A DNA stretch of 9,839 nucleotides from Methanobacteriota archaeon (GTDB lineage Archaea > Thermoplasmatota > Poseidoniia > Poseidoniales > Poseidoniaceae): positions 1-9,839 of the forward strand of contig PCBQ01000023.1 in the NCBI GenBank assembly GCA_002731395.1, in the 5' to 3' direction. The notes beneath the pieces were generated by a model. That model was given only the letters and a program-made list of their open reading frames with translations. It searched no databases and was not told where the DNA came from. Numbering within the stretch: the first letter of the stretch is position 1; every line of letters begins with the position of its first letter. Both the position numbers and the translations under genes were made by a program. This document shows positions 1 through 6,100 of the stretch, in pieces.

Positions 1-497
1 ATCAAATCGGGGTTGCTGATGACGGACTCGATGGTGATGTAGTCTGCCATTGGGCCGCCATATTTTGGCAACGGGTCGAAGGATAAGGCAGTAGGGTCTT
101 GTGTGGCCTCCTCGATCCACATGATCCTCAGGTCCACTCGAGCGGTGAGGTTCTGGCTGACCTCTCGCCCCTTCGCATCGACGGCCGTCACGGTGATGGT
201 GTACACACCATGCACGTCGAAGGTGAGGTTAACCACATCTCCCTCTTCGGCTGAGGCCTCGACGGGGGTCCGGCCGTCAGAGACCTCTACGGCGTACATC
301 ACGGCGGAGGTTGATCCGGAGAAATCGAGGGAAACCACTGCCCCGGTCTTCTCCATGAGCACGCCGTCATGATACGTCTCAACGACCACCGGATGGGTCT
401 CGCTGGCCGTCACTTCAAGCATCAATGGCTCGTCAGATACGCATCCAGCGAGGGAGGCGGTCAGGAGCACAAGCACCAGGAGGAGCGGACGGTGCAC
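1..497 (-). CDS. Secreted lipoprotein with PKD/Ig-like domain (3' part beyond left edge)
   Basis: About 165 codons are visible and the frame stays open to the left edge, so the C-terminus is missing. The start is read as GTG at 497. It gives a compact lipoprotein signal: His2-Arg3, a Leu/Val-rich core, then the lipobox LAGC with Cys19 as the lipid-modified residue. No ATG lies in frame nearby; the ATG at 507 is in another frame. A TTAA box sits at -27 to -24 from this GTG, the spacing seen at other starts here. After the lipobox, residues of about 25-121 look like a PKD or related beta-sandwich, with the typical ending G-V-Y-T-I-T-V-T-A-V-D near residues 97-107 followed by an NLT sequon. Expected location is the outer face of the cytoplasmic membrane. 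The 42-nt gap to the phosphatase gene would allow co-transcription as well. The specific function is unknown; a surface adhesin or substrate-binding role is only a guess. Confidence 0.8.
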   Translation of the reverse strand, partial: MHRPLLLVLVLLTASLAGCVSDEPLMLEVTASETHPVVVETYHDGVLMEKTGAVVSLDFSGSTSAVMYAVEVSDGRTPVEASAEEGDVVNLTFDVHGVYTITVTAVDAKGREVSQNLTARVDLRIMWIEEATQDPTALSFDPLPKYGGPMADYITIESVISNPDL

Positions 498-519
498 GCA
501 CGTCCATCGTTCTCGGCGA

Positions 520-525
520 CTTAAG
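520..525 (-). promoter_or_regulatory. TATA-like box of the lipoprotein gene
   Basis: CTTAAG on the minus strand places TTAA at -27 to -24 relative to the GTG at 497. It lies within the 42-nt gap after the phosphatase stop. The position fits an archaeal TATA box for a leaderless transcript starting at or very near the GTG. The call rests on position and AT content only. Confidence 0.4.
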
Positions 526-539
526 CCAGATGGTGGACC

Positions 540-1337
540 TCAGCGCAGCAATGCATCGACGCTTCCAACGACGACGTCGGGGGTTTGCAAGGCATCGGCG
601 GGCAAGGCAGCAACGTCCTCTTTCGTGGCCTCGCCAGAGAGCACGAGCACACCGACGACCCCGGCACGGTTGGCCATCGCGATGTCGGTGTAGAGTCGGT
701 CGCCGACCATGGCGCACTGGTCCGGACGTAGTCCGAGCGCCTCCACGGCATGGAGGATCATGCCAGGATTCGGTTTGCCGCAGATGTGGTCCGGCGTCAC
801 GCCGGTCGTCGCTTCAAACAGAGCGAGGTATGCACCGACGTCCGGGAGTCCGCCGTCGGGCGACGGGCAGACCATGTCGGGATGACTTGCCACCAACGGT
901 ACGCCCCGGTGAAGGTGTACGCTCGCGTCCTCCAATTTTGGATAGGTGATTTCTGTGTCGTAGCCAAGAACGACGTATTCTGGGTCCTCGTCTCGGGTGG
1001 AAATGCCTGCGGCCTCCATCATGGCACACATGCCTTCTGTCGCGACAGCATAGGTGCGCGTGACGCCCTCCAGAGCCAACCATGCAAGCAGGTCATGGGT
1101 GGACAGCAGGATATCGTCCTCGGTGCAAGGAATGCCCAGGTTGGCCAGTTTGGCATGGTATTGCGTCACCGAACGGCTCGAGTTGTTGGACAAGAAATAG
1201 CGCCGCACGCCTTTGGCTTCACAGCGACCCAAGAACTCCAACGCGCCGGGAATCAAATTGCCTCCCAGGTAAATGGTGCCGTCGAGGTCAAGGAAGACCG
1301 CTTCCACGCCCTCGAGGTTTGCACCGACGCCGTTCAT
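540..1337 (-). CDS. HAD-superfamily phosphatase, subfamily IIA (NagD / 4-nitrophenylphosphatase-like)
   Basis: 265 residues, the usual size for NagD-type HAD hydrolases with a C2 cap. All core motifs are present: motif I DLDGT at 17-21 (nucleophile D17, acid/base D19), motif II SNN at 50-52, motif III lysine K188 in GKPNP, and motif IV GDRLYTD at 212-218 with D213 and D218 as Mg2+ ligands. The cap lies roughly between residues 80 and 185. These enzymes are cytoplasmic Mg2+-dependent phosphatases acting on small phosphoesters (sugar phosphates, nucleotides, phosphoglycolate). The substrate cannot be told from the sequence. The ATG at 1337 is preferred over the in-frame GTG at codon 11, because a 14-bp element ends exactly 24 nt upstream, as it does at the neighbouring acyltransferase. 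The gene is 73 nt downstream of the acyltransferase stop and 42 nt before the lipoprotein gene. Family assignment is firm; the physiological role is open. Confidence 0.93.
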   Translation of the reverse strand: MNGVGANLEGVEAVFLDLDGTIYLGGNLIPGALEFLGRCEAKGVRRYFLSNNSSRSVTQYHAKLANLGIPCTEDDILLSTHDLLAWLALEGVTRTYAVATEGMCAMMEAAGISTRDEDPEYVVLGYDTEITYPKLEDASVHLHRGVPLVASHPDMVCPSPDGGLPDVGAYLALFEATTGVTPDHICGKPNPGMILHAVEALGLRPDQCAMVGDRLYTDIAMANRAGVVGVLVLSGEATKEDVAALPADALQTPDVVVGSVDALLR

Positions 1338-1360
1338 GAGCCCGGCTCGTCCATCGCGCC

Positions 1361-1374
1361 CATATCCCTGCCGC
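1361..1374 (-). promoter_or_regulatory. Promoter-like 14-bp element upstream of the HAD phosphatase
   Basis: GCGGCAGGGATATG on the minus strand ends 24 nt before the ATG at 1337, placing ATAT at -28 to -25. An identical 14-mer lies at the same distance from the acyltransferase start. The AT core sits where an archaeal TATA box would be for a leaderless mRNA; the GCGGCAGGG part could be a BRE-like or regulator-contact sequence. It lies in the 73-nt gap between the two genes. Confidence 0.5.
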
Positions 1375-1410
1375 TGGTTGAGGCGGATGAGAAGCCCGTC
1401 TTTGGAGGCA

Positions 1411-1929
1411 TCAATGGAAGCGGCCTTCTGCTTTCAGACGCTCGTAGTGCTCCATGTCGCGCTCGCTAAACTGCGCCGCAGGATGGCCACCAACGATGGC
1501 TCCAGCAGGGACGTCTTTGACCACGCAGGATGCCGCCTGAATGATGGCTCCCTCACCGATCGTCACACCGCCGAGAACGGTTACGCGTGAGCCAAACCAC
1601 ACGTTGTCCTCAACGGTCACCGGCAAGAGATCGTAGTGCGCATCGTAAGGCAAAGCTTCGCCGTGGTACCGGTGGTTCTGGGTGACGATCAGGCAATCCT
1701 CACCGCTGTGGAAGTTGTTTCCAATGCGCAGCGTGCCTGTGCCGTTGACCCTGAGTCCGTTGAAATTGACGTTTGCTCCAAGGTGCGTGGCGCCGTTGAG
1801 TTCTGTGGGGCCGTGGACCTTCAGGCTTGCAGGGTCATCGCAGGAAGCGATGGTCCGCAGCACCCTTCGCTTCCATCGCGAGCGAAGCCATGCCGTGCGC
1901 CATCGCCAGTACGGCCCGAGCACGCCCAT
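1411..1929 (-). CDS. Left-handed beta-helix (hexapeptide-repeat) acyltransferase, maltose/virginiamycin acetyltransferase-like
   Basis: 172 residues. Imperfect hexapeptide repeats from about residue 38 to 148 indicate a left-handed parallel beta-helix, which trimerises in this superfamily. In acetyltransferases of this type a histidine in a Q/N-H-x-x-H stretch deprotonates the acceptor; here it is H86 in QNHRYH (84-89). The block VEDNVWFGSRVTVLGGV (106-122) is the characteristic post-loop coil, and VVKDVPAGAIVGGHPA (136-151) is the conserved end of the helix. The family transfers acetyl or other acyl groups from acyl-CoA to sugars or sugar nucleotides, often for glycans. The first ~30 residues are rich in Trp and Arg and may be an amphipathic extension. 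An in-frame TGA 12 nt upstream makes the ATG at 1929 the first possible start. It is the first minus-strand gene at the divergent region. The substrate is unknown; a link to surface glycan decoration is inference. Confidence 0.9.
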   Translation of the reverse strand: MGVLGPYWRWRTAWLRSRWKRRVLRTIASCDDPASLKVHGPTELNGATHLGANVNFNGLRVNGTGTLRIGNNFHSGEDCLIVTQNHRYHGEALPYDAHYDLLPVTVEDNVWFGSRVTVLGGVTIGEGAIIQAASCVVKDVPAGAIVGGHPAAQFSERDMEHYERLKAEGRFH

Positions 1930-2086
1930 GCATGCGGCTCATGGTCGTGACGCATATCCCTGCCGCATATGCACCTTGAACCACTTCGATTTCCGTGGGG
2001 TTGGAAAGCGTTTCAAACACACCGTGCGATGAGACCCGAATTGCCGCGGCAGACAGCCTCATGACGTTCACCCGTCATCGCGGTCC
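1930..2086. other. Divergent intergenic region
   Basis: 157 nt between two genes read in opposite directions. It holds the acyltransferase promoter element near its left end, the palindrome GCATATGC at 1965-1972, and an imperfect inverted repeat TTGGAAAGCGTTTCAA at 2001-2016 with a one-base bulge that could be an operator. No convincing TATA box sits 24-28 nt before the plus-strand GTG at 2087. That gene may therefore be transcribed from further upstream, with the plus-strand CATAT near 1966 as one candidate, which would leave a leader of roughly 90 nt. No RNA gene is apparent. Confidence 0.45.
1953..1966 (-). promoter_or_regulatory. Promoter-like 14-bp element upstream of the acyltransferase
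   Basis: The minus strand reads GCGGCAGGGATATG, an exact copy of the element at 1361-1374, again ending 24 nt before the ATG (1929). GAGCCG also falls at -11 to -6 in both upstream regions. The element overlaps the 8-bp palindrome GCATATGC (1965-1972). Best read as a leaderless archaeal promoter, possibly with a shared regulator site. Confidence 0.5.
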
Positions 2087-3136
2087 GTGAGGGAAGCCAC
2101 GTTCACTGGCGCAGAGTGGCTCTGCGTCCTCATCGTCATCATGGCCTCCGTCAGCCTCGGTTGGACGCCTGAACAGGAACCGATCGTCGAGCCAGAGGTG
2201 ATTGCCTTGGAGGGAACCGTGACCTTGGCCACGCGCGATGCAATGGACGCGCTTGGCCTCCAAGAATTTCAGCCGGGTGCCGTGGCCACCATCGAGCTTA
2301 GGCGAGACGAGGTTGCAGCACCTCCGTGCGGGGACTGCGAGCATCCATTGACAGGCATCATGGTCCAAGGGCCTGTGGTGTTGACCGGCTTGGTGGACGA
2401 GGCTGGGCGACTTGGGCGGATTGAAGCAAACCTGAACCTCACGCACCTGATGGAGCGTGGGCCGGACGGATTCGTGCATCGCGAGTGGTTGCTGTTCGAC
2501 TGGGACGCTGGCGACCGCTCCTCCATCGTCGAAGTGTTCCTCGTTCATGATCCACCGCGATGGCTACCGGGAAAAGATCGGAGCGATGCCACCTTGCTGA
2601 CCACCGATGAGGGCAAAATTTCACGCACCGGTCCGGACGTCTTGCTTCAATCATCGGCATCTGAAGATGACGTATTGTTGGCATGCCTTCCAAACCATTT
2701 CCTTTGCCGAACCACGTCGCCCGACGCCATCCTCACGGCCCGGCGCGACGTGCCGCGTGCTCCGGTAGATGTTGAAGCTCCAGCGGCGTGGGTCGAGGTT
2801 CCGTTGGCAGCAGGAAACATCACCGATGGCGGGGGATGGGCCCAGTCGCTGCTGGAGGTCGGTGAAGAGGTTCCGAACAACCGCACGTGGTGCTCCATCT
2901 CCGGGTCCATGTTGGCCGGGGTAACCCGTGAGATCATCGCACCCCCTCCTTCCTTGGCTCCATTGGCCACCTGGTTCATCGCATTGGGTGAGACGCACGT
3001 GCATTTGGCGCCCGAGGGCGTGCACTGGACAGAGGCGAACAACGGAGATGTTCGGTGTGCGGCTTTGACCGACGCGACTGGGACCCTCCGCTTGGGAGTC
3101 GCCGAGCACCCCGTTTCCACCCCCTCCACAGGCTGA
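2087..3136 (+). CDS. Secreted or membrane-tethered protein of unknown function, six extracellular cysteines
   Basis: 349 residues; I do not recognise the family. The only start in frame after the TGA at 2030-2032 is GTG at 2087. It gives a short N-terminal hydrophobic segment (residues about 11-26, WLCVLIVIMASVSLGW) that could be a signal peptide or a single anchor. The rest looks like a soluble exported beta-rich domain. It has six cysteines outside that segment, falling as close pairs C81-x2-C84 and C200-x6-C207 plus C269 and C324, enough for three disulfides. Sequons at NLT (about 117), NIT (244) and NRT (265) suit archaeal N-glycosylation. No catalytic motif was found. It ends 29 nt before the giant surface protein gene, whose TATA-like box lies directly behind its TGA, so the two may be transcribed separately. 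The gene call is reliable; the exact start and the function are not. Confidence 0.78.
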   Translation: MREATFTGAEWLCVLIVIMASVSLGWTPEQEPIVEPEVIALEGTVTLATRDAMDALGLQEFQPGAVATIELRRDEVAAPPCGDCEHPLTGIMVQGPVVLTGLVDEAGRLGRIEANLNLTHLMERGPDGFVHREWLLFDWDAGDRSSIVEVFLVHDPPRWLPGKDRSDATLLTTDEGKISRTGPDVLLQSSASEDDVLLACLPNHFLCRTTSPDAILTARRDVPRAPVDVEAPAAWVEVPLAAGNITDGGGWAQSLLEVGEEVPNNRTWCSISGSMLAGVTREIIAPPPSLAPLATWFIALGETHVHLAPEGVHWTEANNGDVRCAALTDATGTLRLGVAEHPVSTPSTG

Positions 3137-3143
3137 CTTATAC
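3137..3143 (+). promoter_or_regulatory. TATA-like box of the giant surface protein gene
   Basis: CTTATAC directly after the stop of the 349-residue gene, with TATA at 3139-3142, i.e. -27 to -24 from the ATG at 3166. No Shine-Dalgarno-like GGAGG lies just before the ATG. This is the clearest canonical TATA box in the window. It supports a leaderless transcript and the start at 3166 rather than the in-frame GTG at 3055 inside the upstream gene. Confidence 0.55.
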
Positions 3144-3165
3144 GCCGGAAGGTCTAGACGTCTCC

Positions 3166-6100
3166 ATGCGCACCAAGGCAGCCGTGCTGGTTTTGCTGCT
3201 TGCCCTTGCCCCGATGTCCACCGTCATCGCTTCTCAAACCGCTCCAGTGGCAGAAGGGGCGAGCGGGGACTGGCTTCTGGTTGACGGCTACGTAACGACG
3301 AAATTCACAAGCGTCGGTGACACGGTTTCCTTGTACGCGCTGACCAAGGGCCATTCGGGGGATGCGAGCACCACCAGCACCGTGGTCACCGCTGATATCT
3401 TACATTACGAAGACATTGATGCCTTCGACCTCATCGTCAATCAACGCCTCCCTTCCTCTGGCGTTGTGATTGACACGGTGGTCATGACACCGAGCGGAGC
3501 ACATGATGAGGACCCTGCCGCTCTCCTCTGGGAGGGAGTATACACTGTCCCATTGACCTCGACCGGCGGCGTGTACGGCGCGAGCATCACCGCCGAGGAA
3601 GGCAACCTTGTCAGCACGGACGATGCAACACAGATTCCAAACGCCCTTCGAGACGAGATTGAATCGGTGTTGCAAGCCATTGACACCACGTGGGACACGG
3701 CCAACCCGATGATGGACATCAAAGGCGTGTTTGACGGGCTGAACGCCAGCGGACAAGCGAGTGGGGGATGGACCTCTTTCGTGGATGATGCTTCCCGCCA
3801 ACCTGGTTTGGGCGACAGTGCGCAGTTGTGGAACAACATGATCGCCGCGGGCTACAACAATCCTTCCTACGACATGGTTGATGGCGCTCGTTTCCTCGAA
3901 GCCTTGCTTGATTTCCTCGAGTCTTCGGATCAGGAAGCGGGCATGGCCTTCTTGACCGGCGTGCTCGTGTATGGCGACGAATTCCCACTGCCACGTACGT
4001 TGGACGATTTTGACGAGGTCGTTTCGTACATGCAGGCCTTCGATCCGATTGAAAACTTCACTCGGTTTGCCGGCACTGACAATTTTTCCGCCGCCTATGA
4101 CGCCATGGTAGGAAGCGAAGAATGGGAAGGCCTTAGCGACGCCTTGGACAACCTTTCGAACAATGAAATGGTCTTCGCCTCGTTCCAGACCGTGCTTCGG
4201 AACATTGCACTGCTTTCGGTTTCAGCCCATCCCGAAGCCATCATTGACGGCTTGGAGGCCTGGGTCGCCCCACTCGCGGACGAAGATTACGCCAACATGA
4301 CCCCGTTCCAGCGTTTGGTGTATGGCTGGTCGCAGATGGACGTGACCGTGCAAGACCTCGATGGTGACGAATTTCCCGATGAAATCCTGTGGGAATACGA
4401 GTTGCTGCTCAACACCACCGAAGGTCTGCAATGGCAAGCACGAATGGACACGTCGTACCCTCATGTCAGCTCCGGTTTTGACGACTTCAATGGGTTTGAC
4501 GTCGATGTGTTGACCATCCTCCGCGACACCACTGAAGATCCCGCTTGGAACGATGCGGGCAATGCTGTGCAAAACTTCCTGTCATGGGCTGCCAACGCAA
4601 CCCTCGAGAAGGAACTGGAATGGACAAGATCGGATGACGGTGATGACGAAGAGGACGATGACGACGGCGAGGATGGTGATGGCAATGATGAGTCCAGCAC
4701 CACGTGGGAGGAGGTCATGTTCGATGACCTTCATCCCGTGGAAACCTTGGCCCTCAACAAGTACAAGCTTGACCTCGGATTCGAGCTGCATTTTGATTGC
4801 GATGGGTGCGCGGATTACGACAGGCCGAACGACTTCAACATGAGCGTGACCGACAGCAGCGGGCAAGTCACGAACGTCGTTTTGGACCTCGGCATCAGCG
4901 ACCACCTCTACACCGGCAGATTCACCGCCGATCGTGCAAAAGCGGAAGTGTACACCTTCAGCCAACCAATGGCAGGATGGACTGCCCCATGTGCTGACAA
5001 CGGCTGCACGATCGAGAGGGCGACGTTGAAGGTCGATTCACTCCGCCCCTCGCTGCTCGATTCCATGGCCAGTGAAGCGAACGAGGAGCTCTTCATCGTG
5101 TCCGCTTTGGGCGTGTTGGTCAACGCCGACGAAACCGTGCTAGTTGCCTCGGAAATGGACGTTCAAGCCTCGGTGTATGATGCTGCGGATGGTGCCCTGT
5201 TCGGTGCTGAGGTGGACAGTGCTCTGCTGCGCATTTCGCCCGGACTGGGGGCATCTGCCGCAGCATCGCTGTCGCCAAATGGAGAGTTGATGTTCGACGC
5301 CTCCGGCCCTGCCGCTCAGTATTCCGGCGATGACGTGGACGGCGTGCTTAACGTGACGGTTGAACCACGACAATCGAACAATGAGGGCGAACCACTCGGT
5401 GATGATCCAGCTGCATTTGGCGGATACCTCTCGGCATCAGGAGACGCCTCTGGTTGGAATCTGTCTGGTGACGTCAACGCTCAGGTGTCCAAGAGTGCCC
5501 GGGGCGTGGCCTTGTTCACCACGACAGGCATCACCGCCGACGGTCTTGAGTTCCGCTACGAACACGAAGCGCCGCTCCCCGACAGCCCTGGGTGCATGAT
5601 CAACACGTTGCAAGCATGGTCTGTGGGAGAACTCAATATCGAGTGGTCCTATGGCAGCTTCCGAAGTGAGAACGGTACGCCTTACCCCTATGCCAGCCTG
5701 GACCAAGTGGACATTGACTACGGAGACGGCAGCAGCTTCTCCTCGACGGTCCCGGCAGAGTCTGGGAGTGAGTCGTACACCTACGACACGTCGGACGGCA
5801 CCACCGAACACCTCGTGACCGTGCAGTACACCACGGAGCACGGCCACGTGAATGAATTGAGTTTCACCTTCGATGAGAACGAAGGGATTTTGACGGGCGA
5901 GGATGGTGAAGAGTACCACACGTCGTATTATCGTCCGTACGAGGATTACGACTACTGCCAACTCAAAGGCGAGGAGCAATCAAGCACGCCGAGCCCAGCC
6001 ATCATCGACCGCTTCATCACCGATGGGCCGTTTGAGGTCCTTGACCAACAGGCCCTCATGTCCAACGCACAGGGCATGGCGACCCTGACGGCGGTGCCTC

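Noticed and set aside
103..372. Plus-strand frame at the left edge
   Set aside because: Antisense to the lipoprotein gene, which has a proper signal peptide, lipobox and PKD-like fold.
1338..1410. Rho-independent-like terminator or small gene between acyltransferase and phosphatase
   Set aside because: No stem followed by a T-run was seen, and the only short frame (ATGGACGAGCCG…TGA) has seven codons at most.
750..1469. 239-codon plus-strand frame over the phosphatase
   Set aside because: It lies antisense to a gene with complete HAD motifs, runs past the end of that gene into the neighbouring one, and its translation shows no recognisable domain.
2061..2090. Nine-codon frame ATG…TGA overlapping the GTG start of the 349-residue gene by 4 nt
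   Set aside because: Possible coupling leader, but no TATA-like box at the usual distance and far too short to judge; probably chance.
3055..3165. Upstream extension of the giant protein to the in-frame GTG at 3055
   Set aside because: It would run through the end of the upstream gene and put 37 non-hydrophobic residues before an excellent signal peptide; the TATA-like box at 3139-3142 points to 3166.
5437..5979. 180-codon minus-strand frame inside the giant protein gene
   Set aside because: Antisense to the PKD-like domain, with no domain or start signal of its own.
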